NCBI RefSeq assembly: GCF_000590555.1
Contig: NC_022198.1
Span: 1,380,583 to 1,444,582, forward strand
Direction: 5' to 3'
From: Corynebacterium argentoratense DSM 44202
Lineage (GTDB): Bacteria; Actinomycetota; Actinomycetes; Mycobacteriales; Mycobacteriaceae
DNA length: 64,000 nt
A program made the translations under genes and the position numbers. This document shows, in pieces, positions 1 to 8,670 of this stretch; within the stretch, counting starts at the first letter, position 1; the number at the start of each line of letters is the position of its first letter. A model generated the notes under the pieces. That model worked only from the letters and a program-made list of their open reading frames with translations, was not told the DNA's origin and ran no database searches.

Positions 1-881
1 GGCACTTTTACCCCGCCGGCGTGCAGAACAAACGATGGCCGGGCTACCTCGTCCAACACGATGTCGGTGGCGTACACATCCGCCTGCGAGCTCTGCGTGG
101 AATAAAAAACGCACCGCGCGTTTGTCCGTTCGGCCATGGCGCGCACGGCGTCATCATCAAAATTCAACACGGCGACGCCATCATCCGGCAGGGCTTCCAC
201 CAACTCGCCCTTAGCGATGGCGATGTTTTCCCGCGAACCAAACTCACCCAGGTGAGCGCTGCCGACATTAAGCACGACCGAGATCCGGGGCGGCGCGATC
301 TGCGTCAGCTTTGCGATATGACCGATGCCGCGCGCGGACATCTCCGCCACCAAAAACTGCGTCTGCGCATCGCAGCGCAGCACCGTGTACGGCATACCGA
401 GCTCATTGTTGAAGCTTCCCGGTGGGGCCACAGTGGGGCCGGCTTGCTCAAGCACACTAGCGATGATGTCCTTCGTCGACGTCTTACCCGCCGAACCCGT
501 CACCCCCACCACGGTCAGCTGCTCACAACGATCCACCAGTCCGCGCGCCAGCCGCGACAACCCCTGAATCACCGCCTGCGCATCGGGGTGTTCCAAACCC
601 AAACCGGTGGTTTCGCCCGTCGCCGGCGGGCACAGCACGGCCGGGGCGTCCACATCATGTGCAGCCAGCACGCACACCGCGCCAGCCTCAATTGCTGACG
701 CCGCGAAATCATGGCCGTCAACGTTTTCGCCCGGTAGCGCAATAAACAACGAACCCGGCTGGAGTTTGCGCGAATCAAACTCCGCGGGGGCAGTCACCCG
801 CGCCTCCGCGATAGCCTCGGCCTGCTCATTCAAGCGGCCACCAACAATCTGTGCGATCTCCGCAACACTAAAATCCAGCAT
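1..881 (-). CDS. murF: UDP-N-acetylmuramoyl-tripeptide--D-alanyl-D-alanine ligase, partial (3' end outside window)
   Basis: MurF adds D-Ala-D-Ala to the UDP-MurNAc tripeptide in the cytoplasm, the last soluble step of peptidoglycan precursor synthesis. The frame begins MLDFSVAEIAQIVGG. It carries the Mur-ligase P-loop VVGVTGSAGKTSTKD near residue 112 and an SFNNELGMPYTVL segment typical of MurF. The ATG lies 2 bases after the murE stop, so the two genes are translationally coupled in the division cluster. The gene runs off the left edge after about 293 codons, so the C-terminal ligase domain is not visible. Identification is firm from the motif and the murE-murF order. Confidence 0.95.
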   Translation of the reverse strand, partial: MLDFSVAEIAQIVGGRLNEQAEAIAEARVTAPAEFDSRKLQPGSLFIALPGENVDGHDFAASAIEAGAVCVLAAHDVDAPAVLCPPATGETTGLGLEHPDAQAVIQGLSRLARGLVDRCEQLTVVGVTGSAGKTSTKDIIASVLEQAGPTVAPPGSFNNELGMPYTVLRCDAQTQFLVAEMSARGIGHIAKLTQIAPPRISVVLNVGSAHLGEFGSRENIAIAKGELVEALPDDGVAVLNFDDDAVRAMAERTNARCVFYSTQSSQADVYATDIVLDEVARPSFVLHAGGVKV

Positions 882-883
882 GA

Positions 884-2389
884 CTACCGCTGCCTTTCCT
901 CATCCAGCCGCGCCACAATCGCAGCTTCCAACTGCTCGCGGTCATCGAAATGGTGCGTCACTCCACCAATAATCTGGCCGGTTTCATGCCCTTTACCAGC
1001 GACAACAATGGCGTCACCCGGCTGTGCCCACGCAACGGCCTGTGCGATAGCCTGGGCGCGATCACCAATCTCTACTACCTCGGCGTTAGTCCCCTGCGTG
1101 CCCTCAAGCACAGCAGCGCGAATCAGCGCCGGATCCTCCGACCGAGGATTGTCATCGGTAACAACCACCAAGTCTGCGCAACGCGCGGCCTCACGCCCCA
1201 TCAACGGACGCTTCGCCTGGTCACGATCCCCGCCCGCGCCAACAACCACCCCAATGCGGCCTTTCACCTGGCTCGACAACTCCTCCAGGATCGCCGCAAT
1301 AGCCGCAGGCTTATGGGCGTAATCGACAACAGCCAAGAAATCTTGGCCGACATCCACACGTTGCATGCGCCCCGGCACAGCCACCTGTCCCAAAGCCTCC
1401 GCAGCGACAGCCACCCCATCCGGATCCACCACAGATACACAAGCCAACGCCATCGCAGCATTAGCCACATTAAATTCCCCCGGCAATGGAATGCTGACTT
1501 TCACAGGTTCGCCGCCCTCGCGGCGCCACACAAACGACTGGCTATTGTCCCCGGCCGTCACCCGCTGCGAGACCTCAACCCCCGCGGCGTCATGAAGCGA
1601 CAGCGTCAACGCACCCGTGCGATCCGCAAGCGTGCGACCCCACTGGTCATCCACATTGACGATAAAAGTGCACTGATCATCCGGCACAAACCAGGCGGCC
1701 TTCGCCTCAAAGTACTCCTCCATCGAATGGTGGAAATCCAAATGATCCTGGCTCAGATTATTAAAAGCCTTCACAACAAAACGCGTACCAGCAACACGCC
1801 CCAAACTAATCGCATGCGAAGACACCTCCATCACCACATCCGTCACCCCCTGATCTCGCATTGACGCGAACAACTCCTGCAACTTAGGAGCCTCGGGCGT
1901 GGTCAACTTCGTCGGCACAGCGCGACCATCGATACGCGTACCCGTCGTGCCAATCAACCCCACCTTCTTACCCTGAGCCATCAGGGCCTTTTCCATCAAA
2001 TAGCTCGTCGTAGTCTTACCCGACGTACCCGTAATACCGATGATGCGCAGCGACTGCGAAGGATTGCCATACACCGCGGAACTCACAGCACCCAACACTT
2101 CACGCACCTGATCAACAACAATCACAGGGACATCCAAACCAAGTTCATCGCGCACAATCGACAAACCCTGAGCATCAGTGAGCACCGCCGAAGCATCCGC
2201 CTGGCCGGCAAAGCGCGCGCCATGCGCATTCGACCCCGGCACAGCCGCAAACACACCACCCTGCGGCAACTCCTGAGCATTGATCCCAATCGCCTGAACC
2301 GTAACCCCCGCGACGTCAACAATCGAATCAATACGCCCACCAGCAATATCAGCCAACTGGGCTAGCGTCGGACACTCCACAACAGACAT
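884..2389 (-). CDS. murE: UDP-N-acetylmuramoyl-L-alanyl-D-glutamate--2,6-diaminopimelate ligase
   Basis: MurE adds the third stem residue to UDP-MurNAc-L-Ala-D-Glu. The protein is about 501 residues, normal for the family. It has the ATP-binding GITGTSGKTTTSY loop near residue 120, a carbamylated-lysine region and the DDNPRSEDP motif near residue 408. DNPR is the known meso-diaminopimelate recognition motif, so the substrate is mDAP rather than lysine. I chose the ATG at 2389 (MSVVECPTL) because a GAAGGAG ribosome-binding site sits about 8 bases upstream. Longer in-frame starts would overlap ftsI. It lies 22 bases after ftsI and just before murF. Confidence 0.96.
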   Translation of the reverse strand: MSVVECPTLAQLADIAGGRIDSIVDVAGVTVQAIGINAQELPQGGVFAAVPGSNAHGARFAGQADASAVLTDAQGLSIVRDELGLDVPVIVVDQVREVLGAVSSAVYGNPSQSLRIIGITGTSGKTTTSYLMEKALMAQGKKVGLIGTTGTRIDGRAVPTKLTTPEAPKLQELFASMRDQGVTDVVMEVSSHAISLGRVAGTRFVVKAFNNLSQDHLDFHHSMEEYFEAKAAWFVPDDQCTFIVNVDDQWGRTLADRTGALTLSLHDAAGVEVSQRVTAGDNSQSFVWRREGGEPVKVSIPLPGEFNVANAAMALACVSVVDPDGVAVAAEALGQVAVPGRMQRVDVGQDFLAVVDYAHKPAAIAAILEELSSQVKGRIGVVVGAGGDRDQAKRPLMGREAARCADLVVVTDDNPRSEDPALIRAAVLEGTQGTNAEVVEIGDRAQAIAQAVAWAQPGDAIVVAGKGHETGQIIGGVTHHFDDREQLEAAIVARLDEERQR

Positions 2390-2411
2390 CTTTGATACTC
2401 CTTCGGCGACG

Positions 2412-4352
2412 CTACTGGGCCTGCAAAACAAGATCTTGCTCATTGGAACGCGACAACGGCACATTGTCACGCGTCAGCAACCACGACGCAATGTCATGGA
2501 ACAAAGGAGCAGCCGACTGGCCACCCTCACCATGCACACCTCGCTGCGGCGCATCGAGCATAATAGCCACCACATAACGAGGATCATCCGCAGGGGCAAT
2601 ACCAGCAAACGTAATCCAATACTTACTGTTCGAATAGCACTGGCACGCCGGATCCACCTGCTGAGCAGTACCCGTCTTGCCACTAATCTGATAGCCCTCC
2701 ACAGCAGCCTGCGGGCCCGTACCCTGCTGCACGCCCGTCGGATCGCTCTGAGCCACCGAACGGAACATGTTGCGCACAGTACGGGCCGTATCTTCACTCA
2801 CCACACGCGTGCGTTCCGGCTGTGGCAGACGATCAACAGTGCCAGCCGCATTGGTCACGCGCTTGATAATGCGCGGCGTCACGCGCTCGCCATCGTTAGC
2901 GATCGCCTGATACACACCCGCCATCTGCAACAGAGTCAACGACATACCCTGACCAATCGGCAAATTTGCGAACGTACCACCAGACCACTGCTCGCGATCC
3001 GGCAACAAACCAGCAGATTCGCTAGGCAACTCCACGCCCGTCAGCTGGCCAATGCCAAACTTCTTCAGCATGTCAGCGAAGCGATCCTCCCCCACCCGCT
3101 GCGCCAACATCAAGGTGCCAACATTCGACGACTTACCGAACACGCCAGTGGTCGTGTACGGCATAACACCGTGCTCCCACGCATCGCGGACCGTCACACC
3201 CGCCATGTCAATGGAACCGGGAACCTGCAGCACCTCATCAGGGGTAGTCAGATTATTTTCAATGGCAGCCGACGCCGTGATGATCTTCGCTACAGAACCA
3301 GGCTCGAAAGGCGAGGTAATCGCCGAATTATCGAAGCTCTTGCCACGCTCCAACTGACGCTGAATATCCCCCATCGGATCCACCGTGTCACTGTTGGCCA
3401 TTGCCAACACCTCACCGGTTTTCGCGTCAAGCACCACAGCCGACGCCTGCTCTGCACCAGAATTAACCTTGGCCTGCTGCACCTGCTGCTGCACATAGGT
3501 CTGGAGATCCAGGTCGATCGTGAGTTCAATCTGAGCACCATCGACGGCAGGATTCTGATCCCTCAACGTGCCCGGAATAGCTTGATCGTTGGTGGAAACT
3601 TCCTCAACTTTACGGCCGTCAATACCGGCTAGCTGCGCATCCGAGGAGGCCTCCAGACCGAACTGGCCGACACCATCGATAGAGGTCTTGCCCACAATGT
3701 TTTCAGCAATCGCACCATTGGGGTACTGGCGAATATCCTGCCGGTCTGCCGCAACCCCAGGGAAGCGAGCTGCGACCTCCGCAGCAATATCTGGATCAAC
3801 GTTGCGCACCAAGACGGTGTAGTAGGAATCGGACTTCAACGCATCCAAAATTTCCTTGGAGTCAACGCGCGTCGCATCAGCCCCCGGCGCTCCACTGTTT
3901 TTGACCATCTTCGGGATTTCCTCCGACATGGTCTTGAGCGTCGTGGGCACATCATCGTAGCGGTCCGGCATCTGCTCGTGACGAGTCTTAATCTCGTCCC
4001 GCAGACGAATCGGGCTAACCGTCAACGAACGTGCCTGCATGGTAAATGCTAACTCTGCACCATTGCGGTCAACAATCTGACCGCGTTTAGCGGGGGTGAC
4101 ATACACACGCTCGCGTTGTTCCTGCGCCAAGGCAGAAAGGCTAGGACCCCACACCCCCTGAACCCAAGCCAGGCGTCCTACCAATACAGCTGCTAAGACA
4201 ACGGCCAACGTCCGGACTAAAAACATCCGGCGACGGCTTAAATCCACATCAACACGCTGTCGCACTCGCACATCAGAAGACTTCACATCATCCGACACTA
4301 CCGATCGACCGGGCCGGCCCCGATCCGGCTCGCCCCGACGCACCGAAGCCAT
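2412..4352 (-). CDS. ftsI: Division-specific class B penicillin-binding protein (transpeptidase)
   Basis: FtsI (PBP3-type) crosslinks septal peptidoglycan in the periplasm. The 646-residue protein has a cytoplasmic N-terminal tail, one membrane segment near residues 43-62, a PBP dimerisation domain, then a transpeptidase domain. Visible catalytic motifs are the SxxK box in FEPGSVAKII, the SxN box in GKSSNVG and the KTGT box in SGKTGTAQQ. Two cysteines follow the KTGT box (PACQCYS). It sits between the ftsL-like gene and murE, as expected for the actinobacterial dcw cluster. The length matches corynebacterial FtsI. Confidence 0.96.
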   Translation of the reverse strand: MASVRRGEPDRGRPGRSVVSDDVKSSDVRVRQRVDVDLSRRRMFLVRTLAVVLAAVLVGRLAWVQGVWGPSLSALAQEQRERVYVTPAKRGQIVDRNGAELAFTMQARSLTVSPIRLRDEIKTRHEQMPDRYDDVPTTLKTMSEEIPKMVKNSGAPGADATRVDSKEILDALKSDSYYTVLVRNVDPDIAAEVAARFPGVAADRQDIRQYPNGAIAENIVGKTSIDGVGQFGLEASSDAQLAGIDGRKVEEVSTNDQAIPGTLRDQNPAVDGAQIELTIDLDLQTYVQQQVQQAKVNSGAEQASAVVLDAKTGEVLAMANSDTVDPMGDIQRQLERGKSFDNSAITSPFEPGSVAKIITASAAIENNLTTPDEVLQVPGSIDMAGVTVRDAWEHGVMPYTTTGVFGKSSNVGTLMLAQRVGEDRFADMLKKFGIGQLTGVELPSESAGLLPDREQWSGGTFANLPIGQGMSLTLLQMAGVYQAIANDGERVTPRIIKRVTNAAGTVDRLPQPERTRVVSEDTARTVRNMFRSVAQSDPTGVQQGTGPQAAVEGYQISGKTGTAQQVDPACQCYSNSKYWITFAGIAPADDPRYVVAIMLDAPQRGVHGEGGQSAAPLFHDIASWLLTRDNVPLSRSNEQDLVLQAQ

Positions 4353-4360
4353 AGCGACAC

Positions 4361-5260
4361 TTACTCTCCGCCGACAGGCGCAACAGTAGATGCACCATCA
4401 TCAACCGGAGCCGTCTGAGCAGGCGCAGGTTGCGCGGGGGCAGACTGCTCGCGCACAGGCTGAGCAGGCGCAGCCGCATCCTGCGCGGGCTGGCCTACAG
4501 CCGGAACCGACGCGACGTCAGCACCCCGAGAAGAATACGGAGCAACACCAGGAACCTGTTCAACCCGCGGCAACTGATCCAAAGAATCCGTCACAGCGCG
4601 AGTTTCTGCGGGGTTGGACGTCGCCGAGCTCGCACGAACCTTATTGCCGTTGACGTCAACCAACGGGCGAGTCTTCGCCGCATCCGACGCCAAGACCTCC
4701 GCAACCGGAGCCTCCGCACCATGGGAAACCTCCAGCACACCCGGCCGATCGGGGACAACAAACCCCATTTCGGAAGCGCGACGAGCGATCTCCGCAGATG
4801 AACGCACGCTTTCCAAATCGCGATGCAAAGACTCAAGCTCGTTATCCAGCTGAGTTTCCTGCGACTTCAGATCCTGGAGACTAAAGGTCTGTGACGTCGC
4901 GTGCGCCGACAGGAACATAACCGCACCCACCGAAGCCGACAGCAACGCAATGACGAACACCACGAAGCGAACGAAATGCGGATCGTTCTTGACCTGCGCG
5001 ACGCGGCGGCCGCGCTCGACAATAACCTGCTTAGAGCCCAGCTCTTTTTGAAGACGACGGCCACGCTTCTTCGGCTGCGGCCGTAACGCCCGACCAGGAT
5101 GAGGCTCGGTATAGCCAACCTCCCGCAAGGCATCGGCACGACGCTGCAGCAATGCCTCGTCCAGTTCGCGACGATGTGCACGACGCACAGCACCCCGTTC
5201 CAGCACAGTGACGCCCTGCTGGCGACGCTCACTAATGGTGGTTCGACGCTGCTGTGCCAT
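4361..5260 (-). CDS. ftsL: FtsL-like septum formation protein with long Pro/Ala-rich C-terminus
   Basis: The position between rsmH and ftsI identifies an FtsL-type divisome protein. About 95 basic cytoplasmic residues are followed by one membrane segment (FVRFVVFVIALLSASVGAV) and a heptad-like coiled coil (QLDNELESLHRDLESVRSS). The last 100 residues are low-complexity Pro/Ala/Gln, extending well beyond a minimal FtsL; this looks like a wall-spanning tail. The ATG at 5260 overlaps the rsmH stop in TGATG, giving coupled translation. A GTG one codon upstream is also possible. FtsL sequences diverge strongly, so the name rests on topology and synteny. Confidence 0.8.
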   Translation of the reverse strand: MAQQRRTTISERRQQGVTVLERGAVRRAHRRELDEALLQRRADALREVGYTEPHPGRALRPQPKKRGRRLQKELGSKQVIVERGRRVAQVKNDPHFVRFVVFVIALLSASVGAVMFLSAHATSQTFSLQDLKSQETQLDNELESLHRDLESVRSSAEIARRASEMGFVVPDRPGVLEVSHGAEAPVAEVLASDAAKTRPLVDVNGNKVRASSATSNPAETRAVTDSLDQLPRVEQVPGVAPYSSRGADVASVPAVGQPAQDAAAPAQPVREQSAPAQPAPAQTAPVDDGASTVAPVGGE

Positions 5261-6282
5261 CACAAAACTCCTCGGCTAGAACTGGAAAAACTACTGCTAT
5301 CTGGCAGGGCGATACGCTCCACCGCTCGGACACGAACCGGTGCTGACCGCGGATTCTCCGCAATCTCCGCCTCGGAAGCTTTCTCAGCCCCACGAGTAAT
5401 CAGACGGAATTGAGGAGCGGTACCAGGCAGGTCCATGGGCAACCCAGGTGGTGTCTTCGAGGTGCTCATGTCAACCAAGGCCTTCTTGACGATCTTGTCT
5501 TCAAGAGACTGGTAGCTCATGAACACCGCGCGTCCACCCACTGCTAGGCGATCAGTAATCACCGGGATCACTGCTGCCAAGGAATCGAGCTCTGCGTTTA
5601 CCTCGACGCGCAAAGCCTGGAATGTGCGCTTAGCTGGGTGTCCACCGGTCTTGCGTGTGGCTGCCGGAATCGTGTCATAAAGCAACTCCACCAACCGCGC
5701 GGAAGTGGTGAAGGGCTGCTTTTCACGCTCCCTCACAATGGCAGACGCGATTTTGCCCGCGAAGCGCTCATCACCATAGGTACTCAAAATCCTCGCGATT
5801 TCCCCGTGCGAATAGGTATTCAAGATGTCGGCCGCGGTCTTGGTCTGGCTGGGATCCATGCGCATATCCAGCGGGGCGTCCATCCTGTAGGCAAATCCGC
5901 GCTCTACTTGATCAAGCTGCATCGAGGACACACCTAGGTCGAACAATGCGCCGGCTACGCCCTGCTCGCGCAAAGTGTCAAAAATTGGGCCCTCGGATTC
6001 GTCCGCTACGTCGGCGAAGTCATCAAACCTGGCTTGGATAGCCACGAAGCGATCACCAAAACGCGACAGACGTTCACGGGCCCCCGCTAGGGCGTGCGGG
6101 TCACGGTCAACCCCCAACACGCATGCTTTCTCGAAGGTTTCCAAGAAGTGCTCAGAGTGTCCGCCCGCACCCAACGTTGCGTCAACGATGACGGCATTGC
6201 TTCCTAGAGCGCTGACGCCGGGGGCTATGAGCTGCGCCATGCGATCGCGTAAGACCGGAATGTGGCCGTATTCGCCTTCCAT
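5260..6282 (-). CDS. rsmH: 16S rRNA (cytosine(1402)-N(4))-methyltransferase
   Basis: RsmH (MraW) methylates N4 of C1402 in the decoding centre of 16S rRNA using S-adenosylmethionine. The 340-residue protein starts [15 protein letters not shown], the usual HxPVL opening. It contains the SAM-binding [15 protein letters not shown] segment near residue 33, [11 protein letters not shown], and the C-terminal [14 protein letters not shown] block, all hallmarks of the family. It follows mraZ after a gap holding an imperfect hairpin and overlaps the ftsL-like gene by one base. Confidence 0.97.
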   Translation of the reverse strand: MEGEYGHIPVLRDRMAQLIAPGVSALGSNAVIVDATLGAGGHSEHFLETFEKACVLGVDRDPHALAGARERLSRFGDRFVAIQARFDDFADVADESEGPIFDTLREQGVAGALFDLGVSSMQLDQVERGFAYRMDAPLDMRMDPSQTKTAADILNTYSHGEIARILSTYGDERFAGKIASAIVREREKQPFTTSARLVELLYDTIPAATRKTGGHPAKRTFQALRVEVNAELDSLAAVIPVITDRLAVGGRAVFMSYQSLEDKIVKKALVDMSTSKTPPGLPMDLPGTAPQFRLITRGAEKASEAEIAENPRSAPVRVRAVERIALPDSSSFSSSSRGVL

Positions 6283-6368
6283 ATCGGCGCGCCCCCTTTC
6301 GAGCGTTCAAGGTGAGGATGTTGCGTGGCACGTCAGACGGCCGGTGAGCGACCGGTGCGCGTGGAGCC

Positions 6369-6426
6369 CTGCTCGAGCGGCTTTGCTGATGTTGGGGAAG
6401 TACATCAGCCGCTCACGCTCGAGCAG
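6369..6426. repeat. Two-part inverted repeat between mraZ and rsmH
   Basis: The outer arms CTGCTCGAGC (6369-6378) and GCTCGAGCAG (6417-6426) are perfectly complementary. The inner arms GCTGATGT (6385-6392) and ACATCAGC (6402-6409) are also perfect, with short internal loops between. As RNA this would fold into a stable stem in the mraZ-rsmH spacer. There is no T-run, so it does not look like a simple terminator. It could be a processing site, an attenuator or a pause element for the division operon. Confidence 0.6.
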
Positions 6427-6452
6427 AGTTCCATCGCACGCCGATCAACGAC

Positions 6453-6884
6453 TTACAACAGACCATCCAAAGCAACATCCTGGCCAGCAGAGAAAGCATC
6501 CTCCGTGGTCTCTTGGTACTGCTTCCACGCCTCGGCATCCCAGATTTCCAAGAAATCAACAGAGCCGATAACCACGCACTCCTTGCTCAGGCCCGCATAC
6601 TCACGATGCCCGGGGGAAATGGTGATCCTGCCGTGCCCGTCAGGCCGCTGCTCATCCGCACTTGCTGCCAAGTTACGGATGAACGCACGCGCTTCCGGGT
6701 TCGACCGAGAAATAGCCGCAGCTTTTCTCGCCCGAGCAGCAAACTCCTCCCGCGGGTACACCGCAAGAGAGTGATCCTGGCCTTTTGTCACCATCAGGCC
6801 GCCGGCCAGTTCCTCACGAAACTTAGCCGGAAGGGTCAGTCGCCCCTTGTCATCGAGCTTCGGGTTATAGGTGCCCAAGAACAT
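6453..6884 (-). CDS. mraZ: Transcriptional regulator MraZ
   Basis: MraZ is a DNA-binding protein with two AbrB/SpoVT-like swapped-hairpin domains that controls the division and wall cluster it heads. The 143-residue protein starts [24 protein letters not shown] and repeats the fold in the second half ([18 protein letters not shown]), with the typical D/KGR signatures. I start at the ATG at 6884 rather than at an upstream in-frame codon, because family members begin MFLGT and a GAAAGGTGGG sequence precedes it. Four 10-bp repeats at 6981-7020 are its likely own operator. Confidence 0.96.
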   Translation of the reverse strand: MFLGTYNPKLDDKGRLTLPAKFREELAGGLMVTKGQDHSLAVYPREEFAARARKAAAISRSNPEARAFIRNLAASADEQRPDGHGRITISPGHREYAGLSKECVVIGSVDFLEIWDAEAWKQYQETTEDAFSAGQDVALDGLL

Positions 6885-7249
6885 TGCGCACCCACCTTTC
6901 TTCTCGGCTGACGTCAGACACACGGGCTGCACTGTGGACGGTTATGTAGTTGTCAATCAGGGTGGAAAAGACACCAGTCCCAACCACTGCCCCCCACAAT
7001 ACCCCACTTTCCCCCACTTTCAACCCCAGCACACACATTCTGCAGGTTCACAGGCAACTTTCAGCAGAAGGACAGCCCCTGTAGACCCCGGTAAAAATCT
7101 AGCCACACCCCTTTTGAACAGGACTTTTAAAAAGAAAAAGGTAGTGCGGTGGGGCGCAGTGGGGCATTTTTCACACGGTGGGTGAAAAACCCCGGATCTA
7201 CCCCCGTAGACCTCGCCAATCCGGGACTTTTTCCACGAATATGCCAATA
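6885..7249. other. Promoter region of the division cluster (no gene)
   Basis: No credible gene is seen here. Besides the MraZ box it holds a TTGACA-like hexamer and a TACATA sequence on the minus strand near 6948-6958, a possible promoter I cannot place precisely. An 8-bp inverted repeat TTTTTCAC/GTGAAAAA lies at 7167-7174 and 7182-7189. The left limit is the mraZ start and the right limit is the terminator hairpin. Confidence 0.5.
6981..7020 (-). promoter_or_regulatory. MraZ box: four direct 10-bp repeats upstream of mraZ
   Basis: Read on the minus strand, four consecutive decamers are AAAGTGGGGG, AAAGTGGGGT, ATTGTGGGGG and GCAGTGGTTG, so GTGG recurs exactly every 10 bases. Established work on MraZ in E. 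coli and Mycoplasma describes direct repeats of a GTGG/TGGG-type core with about 10-bp spacing. The array lies about 100 bases upstream of the mraZ start. Two more GTGGGG units 10 bases apart occur on the plus strand at 7149-7164. Confidence 0.75.
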
Positions 7250-7286
7250 AAAAGAGGCAAACAGCACGATGCTGTTTGCCTCTTTT
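7250..7286 (-). terminator. Rho-independent terminator of the DUF3040 gene
   Basis: A perfect 17-bp stem, AAAAGAGGCAAACAGCA (7250-7266) pairing with 7270-7286, has a 3-base loop. Reading minus, it follows the DUF3040 stop and ends in a T-run. The plus-strand side also ends in TTTT, so it could work both ways. It isolates the division cluster from upstream transcription. Confidence 0.9.
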
Positions 7287-7339
7287 CCCCACGATTGCTT
7301 ACAAGTGGAGCAAAGTGGGAAAGCGCTAGCTGGGCCCGT

Positions 7340-7729
7340 CTAGTCGCGGTTGAAACGCTTGTAGAAATCTTCTTCTAAGGAGGAAGCCTTCTTGGATTTC
7401 GCAGGCTTGGAGGCGGAGTTCAACCGACGTTTCGATGTAGGGGTCGCCCCTCCCTGATTATTGGCCGACGATCCACGCACGAACCAAATCCCGGCAACGA
7501 ACATGACGAGGAAACCGACTGCGCTCAAGATGAGGAAAAGTTGACTGGTTTTCACGAACGCGATACCGCCAACAAGCATGCACAAACCAAGAGCAAACAA
7601 GGCGATCGATCGCAAGGCAACCCCCGGCAGTGCCGGACCTTCGTCGATACGACCGAAATTGGGATCGTCTGCCATCAGCGACATTTCTATTTCACGAAGC
7701 GCCTGCTGCTCGCGGTCGGAAAGCGACAC
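7340..7729 (-). CDS. DUF3040 family membrane protein
   Basis: This 129-residue protein starts MSLSDREQQALREIEMSLMADDPNF, which matches the conserved N-terminus of actinobacterial DUF3040 proteins. Two membrane segments lie near residues 35-52 and 56-74 (SIALFALGLCMLVGGIAF and LFLILSAVGFLVMFVAGIWF). A basic, Ser/Lys-rich tail follows. The function is unknown in the family. It is transcribed toward the division cluster but separated from it by a strong terminator. Confidence 0.85.
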   Translation of the reverse strand: MSLSDREQQALREIEMSLMADDPNFGRIDEGPALPGVALRSIALFALGLCMLVGGIAFVKTSQLFLILSAVGFLVMFVAGIWFVRGSSANNQGGATPTSKRRLNSASKPAKSKKASSLEEDFYKRFNRD

Positions 7730-7875
7730 GATTCCTCCAAGTGAATCCAGGAACTAAATTTTTCTGGGATGGACGTGTGGCCCTCACAGGCCATCACACC
7801 CTTTTATACGCCTGTTTAACGTCCGACAGGCGGGTCAAGTTCCCGGAACCAACCTTCGTGACGTGTCTGCACAGC

Positions 7876-8418
7876 TTATGCAGCCACAGCCCACCCCACG
7901 GCGTTGTCAACATCGTCGACGAAGCTATCTACGGCTGCCAGCATCTCTGCCACAGCACTCTCGGTTAACTCCGGCCCCACCCCAAGGGTGGCACGCTTGC
8001 GGAGCACGCTAAAACGCTGGAATTCATCAGCCTGCTGAGCCTCGCACTCACCCAACAGGCGAAGCTGATCCCACGCATTTGTTGGCAGTCGCTTCTTGCG
8101 CGAGAGGGAACTGGCGGCAACCATAGCCCCAACGCATCGCAAGGCAGCTTGGTAAGCTAGTTCCACCGACATCTCGTAATTACCCAGGCCATGCTCTTTC
8201 TTGCCCTGACTCAGTAAGGTGTGAGCCTTCCACGCGAATAGTTCTGCGTCACTGAGCCGGCCGCTTCCGCGCACGCTTGCAGAAGCAACGCTGCTAGAGC
8301 TTTGACCTCGACAGCGCGCATGAGGCGTGACCATCGTCAACGTCGGCCCTTCAGATGCAGCGGACCGCCCCGGGAAAGTGTCGCTAGTGCCATTGGCGGT
8401 CTTTAGTGGTGCATTCAT
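7876..8418 (-). CDS. SAV_6107-family HEPN domain protein
   Basis: A 180-residue soluble protein. The N-terminal 55 residues are Ser/Thr-rich and probably disordered. The helical core (LSDAELFAWKAHTLLSQGKKEHGLGNYEMSVELAYQAALRCVGAMV) resembles the SAV_6107 HEPN family of actinobacteria. HEPN folds often bind or cut RNA, but I see no clear Rx4-6H catalytic motif, so an enzymatic role is not supported. An AAGGGGA ribosome-binding site precedes the ATG. An inverted repeat at 8474-8491 lies in its promoter region. Confidence 0.7.
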   Translation of the reverse strand: MNAPLKTANGTSDTFPGRSAASEGPTLTMVTPHARCRGQSSSSVASASVRGSGRLSDAELFAWKAHTLLSQGKKEHGLGNYEMSVELAYQAALRCVGAMVAASSLSRKKRLPTNAWDQLRLLGECEAQQADEFQRFSVLRKRATLGVGPELTESAVAEMLAAVDSFVDDVDNAVGWAVAA

Positions 8419-8473
8419 GTGACTGTCCCCTTTAACTAGGTGTTTAGCTTTAACTATGGGATGAATCTATAAA

Positions 8474-8491
8474 GTCCACCGGACAGTGGAC
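8474..8491. promoter_or_regulatory. Inverted repeat upstream of the HEPN gene
   Basis: GTCCAC (8474-8479) and GTGGAC (8486-8491) form a 6-bp inverted repeat with a 6-base centre. On the minus strand it lies just upstream of a TATAGA/TTATAG -10-like sequence, so it is placed as an operator would be. A second motif, TTCGAA-CA-TTCGAA, sits at 8502-8515. No regulator gene adjoins it. Confidence 0.4.
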
Positions 8492-8670
8492 AGCGAAAAA
8501 CTTCGAACATTCGAACAGACCGAGGTGCTACGCCATAATAAAACGAGTTCACGTTCTCTTTCAGTAGCCCAGCAACTGTGCACAGCTGTTCTATTTTTCA
8601 CTTTCCGTCGCGGCCACCGTCGCAAATTAGTACGCTCGGAAATGACACCCCCACAGCCCACGGAGCACCC

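Noticed and set aside
8502-8515. TTCGAACATTCGAA read as a LexA box
   Set aside because: Half-sites are in the wrong spacing and orientation for the CGAAC-N4-GTTCG type operator.
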